A stretch of DNA of 60,147 bases from Xenorhabdus thuongxuanensis. Lineage in GTDB: Bacteria > Pseudomonadota > Gammaproteobacteria > Enterobacterales > Enterobacteriaceae. A program made the translations under genes and the position numbers. This document shows, in pieces, positions 1 to 8,250 of this stretch (the stretch's first letter is position 1; every line of letters begins with the position of its first letter). The notes beneath the pieces were generated by a model. The model searched no databases, was not told the DNA's origin, and saw only the letters and a list, made by a program, of their open reading frames with translations. The stretch covers positions 1-60,147 of the forward strand of contig NZ_MKGR01000024.1 in the NCBI RefSeq assembly GCF_001908095.1. Reading direction: 5' to 3'.

Positions 1-1
1 C

Positions 2-652
2 TTAATTATGCAATATTTTTCTTTACCTTCATTAAAACCGTCGTCCACAATGCAATGGAAAGAATTATTATTGATGCCATCGCACCCTATTGCACGCAAA
101 GGATTAATCATATTTACATTAATATTTTTGGCTCATTTTTCTGCATACAATTATTTTACCGTTTTCTTTAAACAAACGGCGGGTTTTTTGGAAGGGCAGA
201 TTTCTGCTTTATTGTTGTTTTTTGGTATCGCCAGTGTTGTGGGTAATGTGTTAACGGGATATGTTGGTAAATACAATGTGCGTTATAGCTTTGCAATCAG
301 CGCACTTTTATTAGCTATGGCATTTTTAGCTTTGTCGATTTGGGATTTTAATTGGACAACTAGCGCTATATTTGTTTTTTTATGGGGTACTGCTGCCGGC
401 ATGGTGCCTGCAACTATTAATATGTGGATGCATATTCATACTCCAGAACTCACAGAAAAAGGTTTAGCGCTTATTACCTTTATGTTTTTGATATTAATTA
501 CCATTGGTAGCTTGGTTGGTGGTTATGTCATGGATAATTTTGATGGATATGTGTTGATGATCAGTATGTTGATTGTCGCTTTATTCGCCTTTTTTTTGAT
601 ATTCACGTTGGCTCGTGGTTTAAAAAATAATGAAAGACGAGCTGTAAAATGA
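2..652 (+). CDS. MFS transporter, C-terminal half (cut by window edge)
   Basis: The reading frame is open to the left edge, so the gene starts outside the window; the first ATG at 8 is probably internal. The visible ~215 residues hold about six hydrophobic helices joined by short loops. They begin with a polar stretch that looks like the central cytoplasmic loop of a 12-helix major facilitator, followed by TM7-12, and end in a basic tail (RGLKNNERRAVK). This is the shape of a DHA1-type drug or sugar exporter of the inner membrane. Substrate cannot be read. No gene follows in the same direction for over 1 kb, so it may be the last gene of its unit. Confidence 0.75.
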   Translation, partial: LIMQYFSLPSLKPSSTMQWKELLLMPSHPIARKGLIIFTLIFLAHFSAYNYFTVFFKQTAGFLEGQISALLLFFGIASVVGNVLTGYVGKYNVRYSFAISALLLAMAFLALSIWDFNWTTSAIFVFLWGTAAGMVPATINMWMHIHTPELTEKGLALITFMFLILITIGSLVGGYVMDNFDGYVLMISMLIVALFAFFLIFTLARGLKNNERRAVK

Positions 653-693
653 ACCTTTTCAATGAACTAAAGCCATTTCTAGGAAATATAATG

Positions 694-840
694 AATTTCC
701 CAGTGTGCAAACAGACAGGGCTTAGCGCTCCGTATCCTGTCTAAGCATTCATACGCCTGAGCAAAACTACCGTGTACACGCTTGTATTTGCGGATAACCC
801 ATTTAGCAAGATGCAGATTGATATGTTTGGCTACACAATA
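694..840 (-). pseudogene. Group II intron maturase/reverse transcriptase, C-terminal relic
   Basis: Reading the minus strand from 840 gives a stretch containing LAKWVIRKYKRVHGSF and LDRIRSAKPCLFAHW. This is the characteristic end of group II intron-encoded LtrA-like proteins, in which the last domain has a basic 'W..RKYKR' segment and a closing 'P.LFAHW'. Only about 45 codons are recognisable and there is no start or upstream RT domain, so this is the decayed 3' end of an intron ORF. It lies against the copied parB fragment, as expected in a degraded mobile-element zone. Confidence 0.6.
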
Positions 841-928
841 CTACTGCTTCCAGTGACAGAGGTGTCTTGTGGCTCAAATCCCAGCTTCGCACTGTCTGAC
901 GGATTGCCCTGCCAGCACTACCACTCAT

Positions 929-1001
929 CCGTATAGATAAAGCGTTACAGGACATCTTTAAATCGACAATGAAAAAAGTATAATCAGCAGAAGACGATTG
1001 A
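929..1001 (+). pseudogene. Duplicate of the parB 3' end
   Basis: From 929 the sequence matches the last ~75 bases of the ParB gene at 31503-31587 almost base for base, including the end of the coding region (SAEDD then stop), with small indels that break the frame. Similarity continues past the stop into the presumed centromere region (next entry). It begins abruptly at 929, so this is the surviving right-hand piece of a former par locus or of a duplication, not a working gene. Confidence 0.8.
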
Positions 1002-1003
1002 TG

Positions 1004-1135
1004 AGACAGATTTCATAGGATCTCAATATGTTAGTTGATAACCAGGCTCAATTTTTCTAAAGATGTGTGAGATTTTCACGTAGTCGCAGAGATGCTGTAA
1101 ACACTAGGCATCTCCGCGGAATCACTTACTATCAA
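1004..1135 (+). repeat. Second copy of the parB-downstream (candidate centromere) region
   Basis: This stretch is a diverged copy of 31590-31725 downstream of the intact parB. Shared blocks include TGATAACCAGGCT, GAGATTTTC and a hairpin with arms GAGATGC (1089-1095) and GCATCTC (1108-1114) around a nearly identical loop. Conservation of the non-coding hairpin while the adjacent parB end has decayed suggests either recent duplication or retained use as a ParB binding site. Confidence 0.65.
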
Positions 1136-1144
1136 CTTTCATTA

Positions 1145-1926
1145 GGGTGTGTTGACGTTTTGTATTCATCATTTACTCGACCCACATGGGTAGCCAGATA
1201 ATGACAAATGCCAGTGCCAATGTGCTGGCGTAATTTCGTGCCAATTTATCGTACCTTGTTGCGATTGCACGAAAATGTTTGATTCTGGCAAACGCATTTT
1301 CGACTAAATGACGATAACGATATAAACCCTTATCAAGCTTTTTACCCGAGTTGCGGTTATTTTTTCGGTAGGGAATAACCGCCGTTGCCCCTTGTTCTTC
1401 GATATAATTTCTGAATGCCTGACTATCATACCCCTTGTCAGCGATGACAAAGTCTGAGGGGGGATTGCTCCACCAAACTTTCCCCATGCACAATATCGTG
1501 AGTTTGCCCCTCGGATAATTCAAAATGAACAGGCAAACCATAACTGTCTACGGCCAAATGGATTTTAGTCGAGCGTCCTCCCCAGCTTTTCCCTATCGCT
1601 TCATTTCCCTTTGAAGCCGCGCCTGAACTGTGCTGATGAGCCTGGACAATACTGCCATCAATGAACAACCATTCAGTATCAGAATCTTTAGCTAATTCAT
1701 TGAATAATGAATTAAAAATACCTTTGTTTGACCAGGCATTAAAACGCTTAAAGACCGTATTCCATTTCCCATATTCAGCAGGCAGTTCCCGCCAGGGGAT
1801 CCCGGTTCTCATTCGAAAAAGGATACCTTCCAGAATGAGGTGATGCGTTTTTTTATGATAGACAAGCCGATTGTGTTGCATGGGTTGACCAACATGTTGA
1901 GCGCCAGAAAGAGGCTCTGTCTTCAT
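1145..1926 (-). mobile_element. IS5-family (IS427-like) element, 5'-truncated
   Basis: The element holds a DDE transposase in two overlapping frames: 1926-1438 (RTGIPWRELP, first catalytic Asp in FIDGSIVQAH) and 1541-1173 (second Asp in DKGYDS, then the C-terminal YRHLVENAFARIKHFR, the usual 'R..VE..F...K' end of IS5 enzymes). The frames meet at a run of six C on the minus strand, where slippage would fuse them; many IS427-group elements use such a frameshift. One end carries GGGTGTGTTGAC at 1145. The other end is missing: the N-terminal ~15 residues are replaced by a serine-recombinase fragment at 1920, so it is probably inactive. A relic of the same family lies at 52115-52320. Confidence 0.75.
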
Positions 1927-2039
1927 CCGGTATTAAAATTGATAAAGTGTATGTCGAACAGGCCAGTACGAAAAACATCAACCGGCCACAACTTCAGGAT
2001 TTGCTCAAACAGGTCAGAACCGGTGACACGATCCAATAA
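1920..2039 (+). pseudogene. Serine recombinase (resolvase/invertase) fragment
   Basis: The plus strand reads VYVEQASTKNINRPQLQDLL and then KQVRTGDTIQ before a stop at 2037. This matches the middle of the catalytic domain of Tn3-type resolvases and DNA invertases ('..ASGKNTDRPELQ.LL..VR.GDTL'). The catalytic-serine N-terminus is absent and the DNA-binding C-terminus is cut off, so only about 40 codons survive between two IS remnants. Confidence 0.7.
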
Positions 2040-2040
2040 A

Positions 2041-2372
2041 TCATTGTTAAAACATCTAGATGAAATGTATACCTATATTGAAAATAACAGCATGATGATC
2101 CCGAATTACGGTGAAATGTACCGATATGGTGAACCCATTTCCTCTTCATTTGTTGAATCGACGATCAATGAAGTTATCGCTAAACGTATGGTGAAAAAGC
2201 AGCAAATGCAATGGAGCTAACAAGGTGCACATTACTTAGTGCACATTACTTACTCCAGACACGCACAGCAGTACTTAATGATGATTTGAAAACCGAATTT
2301 GAGCATTGGTATCAGGGAATAAAATTAGGTGAAGAAACGGAACATTATTGGACAGAGACACTTGCCGCATAA
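2041..2372 (+). pseudogene. Transposase C-terminus relic (ISKra4-like)
   Basis: The frame from 2041 encodes YTYIENNSMMIPNYGEMYRY, then ESTINEVIAKRMVKKQQMQW, then a stop. After a frame change it continues as TRTAVLNDDLKTEFEHWYQG to a stop at 2370-2372. The order (NYGE.YR.GE.IS, ES.VN.V...RM.K.QQM.W, L.TRT.VLND) is what I recall for ISKra4-type transposases. The frame is broken by a stop after QMQWS and by a 14-base tandem duplication (GTGCACATTACTTA twice, about 2225-2252); removing one copy restores the expected GAHYLLQTRT reading. Confidence 0.6.
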
Positions 2373-2553
2373 GTGCCCCAGATTTTTTATGCTCTCCAAC
2401 CTGAAGCCCCGATAAATCAGAGGATTGATGGCGGAGAGCCACTTAACGGTATAAATATTCATGGGTCATTAACAGGTAATAGTCCGGTTGAATTGCCCAT
2501 TTTACAGACAAGTCACTCAAGTGCATCACACTTTTTTATACTCTCCATCTTTG

Positions 2554-4014
2554 TTAAAAAGCCAAAGGACTTAATCTGTCAAACCATGATCTTGCTTGCT
2601 CCAATTGAAAGGCAAGCTGGAACAGCAAATCTTCACGTCCTGCATCGGCTGCAAATTGTACGCCAATAGGTAAGTTATCTTTGTTCCAGTATAAGGGGAC
2701 TGACATGGCGGGTTGCCCGCTGGCGTTAAAATACGGCAGAAAGGTCGTAAATTGCAGCGTATCGGAACGATGAGTCACATAGTCCCGATTTGCTGCATAG
2801 CGCCCGATTTCAACGGGAGGGGAGGTAAGTGTAGGGGTTAGAAGCACATCATAATTTTGAATGAAAAATCCAAGCTTGCGGCCAATTTGATGTATCAGTG
2901 CAACAGCATCCGCATAATCTACGGCTGAATGTTTTTGTGCAAAATCCATTGCGGTGAAAATGGATATTTCAAGAAGGTCAAGATTGGGTGCTGTATTATG
3001 CATGGCGCATCCTGTCCGTACGACCTGTGCGATGCCGGCCGCAACAATCAGGCGCATGGCATGGCCAAAGTCCGCATAATTAATATCAGGCAGCTCTGTC
3101 GGTATGATATGATGACCCAGTGTTTCACACAGTTTTGCAGCATCTTCAACGGCTGCAAGGCAATCGGTGTGAACGGGTAATCCTGAAGGGGATTTCGTAA
3201 CCAGACCTATGCGTAATGGCTGAAGTTCTGTCTCATTTAAATCCTGATAGCGACCGGTAAAAATAGGTGCACAATAGGGGGCCCCGATGTCCCTACCATG
3301 TGTCGCATCCAGAACAGCCGCACTGTCACGTACTGACCTCGAAATGACGTGTTCCACGCCAAGACCGCCCCAGCCTTCGCCTACAATCGGTCCTGTTGGA
3401 TTGCGCATACGGGTTGGCTTAAGACCGAAGAGACCACAGCATGAGGCAGGAATTCGGATAGAGCCGCCACCATCGGAAGCATGGGCGACTGGCAAAATAC
3501 CGGCAGCGACCGCTGCTGCTGCCCCGCCTGAAGAGCCGCCTGAAGAAAGTTCGGTATTCCAAGGGTTGCGCGTTGGTGCACCATAAACAAGTGCTTCAGT
3601 CGTGCAGTTCGCACCAAATTCAGGTGTCGTAGATCGCCCGAAAAAATTAAACCCCGCCTTGCGAAGACGCAAGGCCAATTCATTATCCTGATTGCTTTTA
3701 TAGCCTTTAAAAAGGCGTGATCCATTGGTGAGGGTAAATCCTTCAGCTGTCATACCCATGTCTTTCAGCAACATTGGAACGCCAAGGAACTGACCTTTGA
3801 ATGTTTCCTTGTTCGATTGCAGGGTTTGGTGCATTTGCCTTGCTTGATCGCGCGCCAAATCAAGTTCAGGCCAACACACGGCATTGATCGTAGGTTGAAC
3901 CCGCTCCATCTGGGTAATGGCTGCATCCAATAGTTCTTCCGGTGTTATTTTGCTCTCTCGTACAAGCTCTCCAAGACTCAAACCATCATGCTGAATATAG
4001 TCTTCATGTTTCAT
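2554..4014 (-). CDS. Amidase-signature family hydrolase
   Basis: A 486-residue cytoplasmic enzyme of the amidase-signature family, which hydrolyses carboxamide bonds with a Ser-cisSer-Lys triad. The triad is visible: Lys84 in LLKDMG, Ser161 in the glycine-rich [14 protein letters not shown] signature, and Ser185 in [11 protein letters not shown]. The spacing of 24 between the two serines is as in fatty acid amide hydrolase. Length and the ARxF-free C-terminus resemble GatA-like amidases and 6-aminohexanoate-cyclic-dimer hydrolases, but there is no gatB/gatC neighbour, so a role in tRNA transamidation is unlikely. Substrate is unknown. It stands alone between mobile-element remnants and a fragment-rich intergenic region. 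The ATG at 4014 is preceded by AAGGAGG, supporting this start. Confidence 0.9.
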   Translation of the reverse strand: MKHEDYIQHDGLSLGELVRESKITPEELLDAAITQMERVQPTINAVCWPELDLARDQARQMHQTLQSNKETFKGQFLGVPMLLKDMGMTAEGFTLTNGSRLFKGYKSNQDNELALRLRKAGFNFFGRSTTPEFGANCTTEALVYGAPTRNPWNTELSSGGSSGGAAAAVAAGILPVAHASDGGGSIRIPASCCGLFGLKPTRMRNPTGPIVGEGWGGLGVEHVISRSVRDSAAVLDATHGRDIGAPYCAPIFTGRYQDLNETELQPLRIGLVTKSPSGLPVHTDCLAAVEDAAKLCETLGHHIIPTELPDINYADFGHAMRLIVAAGIAQVVRTGCAMHNTAPNLDLLEISIFTAMDFAQKHSAVDYADAVALIHQIGRKLGFFIQNYDVLLTPTLTSPPVEIGRYAANRDYVTHRSDTLQFTTFLPYFNASGQPAMSVPLYWNKDNLPIGVQFAADAGREDLLFQLAFQLEQARSWFDRLSPLAF

Positions 4015-4037
4015 GAAAGCCTCCTTATTATGCTTCG

Positions 4038-4200
4038 CTAATTAGTGTAATTGCTTTCTGAAAATGACACTTCCAAAGAGGTAATGTCCAATTCGTCGAT
4101 ATCACAATCTACGTTAAGGCATTGCATCAATGCTTTGAGCAACCAGGGGGAAACACCCTGACCGTTTCCCATAAACAGAGCCACCAGAGGTTTTGATACC
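4038..4200 (-). pseudogene. Unrecognised gene 3' fragment
   Basis: An open minus-strand frame reads KPLVALFMGNGQGVSPWLLK and then ALMQCLNVDCDIDELDITSL before a stop near 4041. It has normal protein-like composition but no start in context, and its upstream part meets unrelated sequence. I do not recognise the family. It could equally be a short orphan ORF starting at the ATG near 4171. Confidence 0.25.
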
Positions 4201-4202
4201 CA

Positions 4203-4376
4203 TTATCTCGAAAAGTTAACTGGGATAAACTGTTTTTGTTCACCTACTCAAAGATTGACGGTTATCGCAGCTACCCGACCATCACCCAGTTTAGAGATTA
4301 TGATCTCAGAATCGTCACTTTTGGGGAGGTTTCGGTAAAACCTAAATATACCTCAGTTCGCTTTATGCCGAATTAA
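4203..4376 (+). pseudogene. Unrecognised gene 3' fragment
   Basis: The plus strand has a frame containing NWDKLFLFTYSKIDGYRSYP and ITQFRDYDLRIVTFGEVSVK, ending at a TAA at 4374. There is no start codon with a ribosome site and the frame closes upstream, so it looks like the tail of a lost gene. Downstream, around 4374-4470, another short open stretch rich in Pro (KKLPPPPH) follows. No family assigned. Confidence 0.25.
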
Positions 4377-4488
4377 TTGCCATAGCAGCCTGCCTGGAAT
4401 GGCACCGCGCTACCCCGAAAAAATTACCGCCGCCTCCTCATGCGAACGCTTTGTTAATGCGATAAAACCATAATAAATATATTTTAAA

Positions 4489-4986
4489 TCAATAAAATAA
4501 ATGTAAAAGCAGAGCGGATAAATAAAGTCCGACACCAAAAATGGTATGTGTCATTAAACTTCTCACCCTCGCCGTATTCGGTGCCGGAGTTTTCGATGCC
4601 GCCACGCCGAACCCCATGCCCGGTTGCATAATGAAAAAAGGGGCAACAACAGTTACAATTCCCATTAACAAGGCGGGAAGAAATGTCGGATTATTGACCC
4701 AATCTGGGTCTGAGATGAAGAGAAAAAGCCCGGCAAAGAGAATACCAATCAGGTAGTGAGCAAACCAACCAAACGCGGTTTCACCTTTCACGGGAGGGGC
4801 TTGCATAATACTTTGATGACAAAACTGCCCTTGCGGAATATGCCCCAGCCAGCGGCCGACCATCGCGTAATTCAGCGATGGGATGCCAAAACAGCGTTTA
4901 AGGAAAAGCGCCCAAATATCCATAACGACTGTCGCACCCGCTCCAATCAATACTGAACGAACAATAAACTCCAATCCTTCATCCAT
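4489..4986 (-). CDS. DUF2938 family inner-membrane protein
   Basis: A 165-residue protein with four hydrophobic segments (about residues 8-28, 70-92, 100-120, 143-163). The first loop carries the DUF2938 hallmark GIPSLNYAMVGRWLGHIPQG followed by QFCH. The function of this family is not established. It is divergent from the ArsR-rhodanese regulator at 5227, sharing a 240-base intergenic region, which suggests (inference) that the regulator controls it in response to sulfane sulfur or metal stress. The minus-strand start ATG at 4986 follows a GAGGATATCAACAA stretch, a reasonable ribosome site. Confidence 0.8.
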   Translation of the reverse strand: MDEGLEFIVRSVLIGAGATVVMDIWALFLKRCFGIPSLNYAMVGRWLGHIPQGQFCHQSIMQAPPVKGETAFGWFAHYLIGILFAGLFLFISDPDWVNNPTFLPALLMGIVTVVAPFFIMQPGMGFGVAASKTPAPNTARVRSLMTHTIFGVGLYLSALLLHLFY

Positions 4987-5059
4987 TTGTTGATATCCTC
5001 TAAGTTTAACTTTGTACGTCGTCTTTCAGGTTGCCGTTTTGTTGGCTGTGCAGCAGCCT

Positions 5060-5160
5060 GAAATCCATAGGGTATATATCAACCCAACCTCAAGATGCGC
5101 GTTATCTCTCCCTCGCCTTACAGGCGGTATCTTGAAGGCGAGAAGTATATTTTCTCGAAC
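5060..5160 (+). repeat. Dispersed intergenic palindromic repeat
   Basis: The segment with TATATATCAACCCAACCTCAAGATGCGCG and GGCGGTATCTTGAAGGCGAG-type ends (split here by a few bases) belongs to the same repeat family as 12525-12622 and 14068-14125. These begin with a 'caacttca/gatgcg' arm, carry a GC-rich hairpin and end with 'atcttgaa'. Such elements are scattered between genes in Xenorhabdus and Photorhabdus; here it sits in the divergent promoter region between the DUF2938 gene and the regulator. Confidence 0.5.
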
Positions 5161-5226
5161 TGCCTTAAAAATTTTGGTATTATTATACTAAATAAATCTA
5201 TTGAATGTAATGGTATTGGAAAACAG

Positions 5227-5874
5227 ATGTCAATGTTTGATAAACAAATTCTTGCGGAAATCGCAGAAATTGCCAAAGTACTGGGAAATACCCACCGTCT
5301 GACATTGCTTGAGTGTTTGTCCGGTTCGGAACAATCCGTAGAGTGCCTGTCTGAGCTTTCGGGTCTGTCCATCGCAAATACCTCCCAACACCTACAGCAT
5401 TTAAAACGCTCAGGCATCCTGCAATCTCGTAAGGTCGGTAAGCATGTTTTTTATCGCTTAGGAAATGGTCCTGTCATGGATATCATTACCGCAATCCAGA
5501 AATATGCGGAATTTAATCGGGCTGAAATGCGAAGATTAATTGATGATATGAACAATCAGGAAGCGATCTCATGGGATGAGTTGTTAGACAGGATCAAGGA
5601 AAAGAGTACAACCTTACTAGACGTAAGGCCAAAAGAGGAGTTCGATCAGGGGCATTTGCCAAATGCCATCAATATTCCGGTTGATGAACTGGAAAGTCGG
5701 TTAGATGAACTCTCTTCCATCTCAAATCTTATCGCTTATTGTCGGGGATCCTACTGTGTGCTTTCTGCCAATGCCCTTGAATTAATGCGCGCCAAAGGTA
5801 TCAATGCCCGCCGTTTTAAACGAGGTTTTTCAGGCTGGAAAGAGGCCGGAATGAATATTGAAGTCGACTCTTAA
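5227..5874 (+). CDS. ArsR-type regulator fused to a rhodanese domain
   Basis: The N-terminal ~95 residues are an ArsR/SmtB winged helix (AEIAKVLGNTHRLTLLECL, then SGLSIANTSQHLQHLKRSGI as recognition helix region). The C-terminal ~100 residues are a rhodanese domain (LLDVRPKEEFDQGHLPNAIN) with the active-site loop CRGSYC carrying the persulfide-forming Cys. ArsR-rhodanese fusions are known as repressors that may sense sulfane sulfur or thiol stress. The frame is open further upstream to 5095, but that part runs through a dispersed repeat. ATG 5227 gives a protein beginning MSMFDKQIL, the normal length for the family. It is divergent from the DUF2938 gene, its likely target. A hairpin terminator follows. 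Confidence 0.85.
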   Translation: MSMFDKQILAEIAEIAKVLGNTHRLTLLECLSGSEQSVECLSELSGLSIANTSQHLQHLKRSGILQSRKVGKHVFYRLGNGPVMDIITAIQKYAEFNRAEMRRLIDDMNNQEAISWDELLDRIKEKSTTLLDVRPKEEFDQGHLPNAINIPVDELESRLDELSSISNLIAYCRGSYCVLSANALELMRAKGINARRFKRGFSGWKEAGMNIEVDS

Positions 5875-5896
5875 CCTACTATCTTTCAAGGTCATT

Positions 5897-5925
5897 AATA
5901 TCTCCCCGCAAAGCGGGGAGATATT
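5897..5925 (+). terminator. Hairpin downstream of the ArsR-rhodanese gene
   Basis: Perfect 13-bp stem AATATCTCCCCGC / GCGGGGAGATATT with an AAA loop, 23 bases after the stop codon. No long T-run follows. The same stem sequence recurs at 8183-8217, so it is also a member of a dispersed hairpin family that probably ends transcription. Confidence 0.65.
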
Positions 5926-5973
5926 GAATACATCCTGTGGGACACTTTGTTCAGTCGGCGATAGAATGGGCAG

Positions 5974-6590
5974 CTAAGCATACCTATCCGGAATCTCATC
6001 ATAAAAGCCTATGTCGTTAAAGTAGCCCTTCTGGGAATTGTAGCGGTCAAGAACTTTCGGACACATTTCTAACCTCTTCCCACTGTCTTTTGTATTTAGC
6101 GGAAAAAATTTCTCCATTAAAGTGATGGGGACGGATGTCGTTGTAATACAATACCCGCCCAAATAATGGGTGATATCCCTCATTGCCTCATGGATGTCCA
6201 AATAGCCTTCTGGCGGGATCCATTCATTTTTCAAACTCCGGAAACCCGTTCCATCGAGGAATTACCATAGCTGTCACCTCTGCAACTCATGCTTTGGATA
6301 ATTTTATTTTGCCTGAGTAAGCAGAAAAACCTTTTACCCCTGTATTGGCTTCCTTGATCTGAATGAAAAACCAGTCGTTCTTCAATACGACGCGTTTCCA
6401 GTACATTATTTAATACCCGGTAGACCAGCTCAGCATCAGGCGAAAAAATAATGGCCACTCCCACCACCTGGAGGGAAAATCTACAACCCGTTGTTGATGG
6501 AGAACGACCTGTTGAACCGCTTTCAGCTTAAATTCAGCGAAATATTAGCGTTTGGTGGGTTTTCAATTTCATCGTCACACCTCATTTGTC
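5974..6590 (-). mobile_element. IS3-family element, internally deleted remnant
   Basis: The minus strand 6467-6231 reads as the end of an IS3 OrfB integrase core (VFHSDQGSQYRGKRF, QSMSCRGDSYGNSSMERV, with the Asp and Glu regions). It continues in another frame at 6234-5974 (LKNEWIPPEGYLDIHEAMRD), normally joined to FRSLKNEW, so a frameshift lies at about 6232. A further shift separates GGY from the C-terminal 'YND.RPH'. Upstream at 6580-6490 only an OrfA start (MKLKTHQT, then KAVQQVVLHQQRVV in a shifted frame) remains, joined directly to the late part of OrfB. The element has therefore lost most of OrfA and OrfB and is inactive. Confidence 0.7.
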
Positions 6591-7180
6591 ATGTTAATAA
6601 CATTAGCAGGCTTTTGAGATGTCCGAGATCCTTATACCACTACACGTTTGCGTAACCCGTTCTCCATGAGCTGTTGATGTCAGAGAGGAATAAATTTTTG
6701 GCAAAAGTCATTGACGCAGCAGTAAAGTTCTTCTAATAACCTATTCAGAATCTTTTTAAACCTGAATAGGTTATTAGATCCTGTCTATGATGATTTATCA
6801 ATTTCATACTATTATTTGATGCCATGCAGTGGTAACGGTTCATATAGAATGACAGGGCAAGATCTCATATCTTTAATATGATTATTATGAGCGAAAATAG
6901 TACTCTTTGCGTTCAATAAACATATAGTCAAGATATAGAAATCTATCAATAAAAGCGTATTGAATGTAAAAAATTATCAACATCTGACAAATGATTGATT
7001 TTTGCTCAAAGCAGAATCCCGCACTGTATTGAATGATGCAGGCTAAAAAGATAGCGTAACCAGATAGTTAACAATATATCGCAATTGAATTTTTTCATGC
7101 TAATGAATTCGCAAAATAAAATTATTGGTAAAAAATATTTTTCAACTCTATTTATAAAATTTGAATAAGGAAAATAAATA
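6591..7180. other. AT-rich intergenic region upstream of the methyltransferase
   Basis: No convincing gene in 590 bases. It contains the 17-bp inverted repeat at 6732-6778 and a long AT-rich tract ending in a ribosome site (AAGGAAAATAAATA) before the ATG at 7181. Promoter elements are likely but I cannot pick one with confidence. Confidence 0.5.
6732..6778. repeat. 17-bp perfect inverted repeat
   Basis: TCTAATAACCTATTCAG (6732-6748) and its exact reverse complement (6762-6778) flank a 13-base loop. It is followed by ATCCTGTC without a T-run. It could form a stable hairpin (terminator for the region to its left), or serve as an operator or the end of a small mobile element. It is the strongest non-coding structure in this gap. 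Confidence 0.6.
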
Positions 7181-8167
7181 ATGTTATTTGAACTGACGGT
7201 AGCTTATCGCAAATCGGCAGCACTATTTGCCTTTGTAGAGAGCAAAGCACCTTTATACTTAAATAACCAAGCAGGGAGAACGGTGAAAGAACTTTCTCAA
7301 TTATGCAATATTCCACGAGATAAAATCGAACGGTTATGTAACTATATGCAATCCCTTAAGGTGTTAGAAAAAAAAGAGGATAAGTTTTACCTTACTGAGC
7401 CATGTTTATCACTCAGTAATCCAAACAGCTTTAAAACAACGCATATAAAATTCGAGCTAAACCCAGCAATCTGGAACGCCTGGTCACAATACAGCGCATC
7501 CTTAACTGAAACGAACAATAAATCTGCCTTTGAACTTTATCATAATGAACCCCTTTATGATTATTTCAGTCACGAGGAAAATCATTCCCACAAAACGGAC
7601 TTTGATAATTTGATGGCAAAAATGTCTGAGGTATTGAGTAAGCATATTATTAACTTCATCTCTTTAAATGGGATTTCTTCAATCATTGACATAGGCGGAG
7701 GGTTAGGCTCTTTGGCAAAAAGTATAAAAATGCACAACCCTGATATTCAATGCCATGTCATGGATCAATATGATTTCACCCGAAATGAGTCAGAAGGAAT
7801 TACATTTATCAATGGAGATTTCTTTTCCACTATTCCATCCGGATATGACGCCTATTGTTTAAAAAACGTCTTGCATAATTGGCCAGATAATCGGGCGATT
7901 AATATTCTGAAAAATTGCCATGAGGCAATGAGTGAAAACTCTGTTTTATATGTTATTGAGATGGTTAAAGAACCTAATATTTCAGATGCTGCATCATTTG
8001 ATTTATATATGGATATTATGCTGTCAGGTAAAGCACGATATCAGTCAGAATTTCAATCGATCGCAGAACAAGCTGGCCTGACGATCATCAATATACAAGA
8101 CTTGGAACTTTCCCTAACAGGTAGTAGGGAGTGTATTATTGAAATGAAGAAACAGCCCAGATTATAA
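7181..8167 (+). CDS. SAM-dependent O-methyltransferase (Methyltransf_2-like)
   Basis: The 328-residue protein has the two-part architecture of small-molecule O-methyltransferases. An N-terminal helical winged-helix dimerisation region (TVKELSQLCNIPRDKIERLC) is followed by a Rossmann SAM-binding domain with glycine motif IIDIGGGLGSLAKSI (about residue 165) and the family's LKNVLHNWPDNRAINILKNC block (about 225-245), where the His is the usual catalytic base. Such enzymes methylate hydroxyls of polyketides, phenazines or aromatic metabolites. The exact substrate is unknown. It is convergent with the RND pump operon that ends at 8251 and may belong functionally with the acyl-AMP ligase/thioester reductase genes downstream (inference). 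Confidence 0.88.
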   Translation: MLFELTVAYRKSAALFAFVESKAPLYLNNQAGRTVKELSQLCNIPRDKIERLCNYMQSLKVLEKKEDKFYLTEPCLSLSNPNSFKTTHIKFELNPAIWNAWSQYSASLTETNNKSAFELYHNEPLYDYFSHEENHSHKTDFDNLMAKMSEVLSKHIINFISLNGISSIIDIGGGLGSLAKSIKMHNPDIQCHVMDQYDFTRNESEGITFINGDFFSTIPSGYDAYCLKNVLHNWPDNRAINILKNCHEAMSENSVLYVIEMVKEPNISDAASFDLYMDIMLSGKARYQSEFQSIAEQAGLTIINIQDLELSLTGSRECIIEMKKQPRL

Positions 8168-8182
8168 ATAAGTTCAAGGTAC

Positions 8183-8217
8183 ATGAATATCTCCCCGCTC
8201 TGCGGGGAGATATTCAT
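8183..8217. terminator. Bidirectional hairpin between convergent genes
   Basis: A perfect 16-bp stem (ATGAATATCTCCCCGC and its complement) with a three-base loop sits exactly between the convergent methyltransferase and RND permease genes, consistent with a two-way terminator. The stem shares its core with the hairpin at 5897. Confidence 0.7.
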
Positions 8218-8250
8218 CTCTCAGGTGCAACATATTATATTGGAAGCAGG

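Noticed and set aside
3287..3725. Open frames on both strands within the amidase
   Set aside because: Shadow frames of the amidase; Pro/Arg-rich composition and no start signals.
2554..4014. GatA subunit of the tRNA amidotransferase
   Set aside because: Amidase signature is shared, but there is no gatC/gatB neighbour, and the gene stands among plasmid mobile elements.
4203..4470. Functional phage-like gene
   Set aside because: The open stretches are short, without starts, and no family was recognised.
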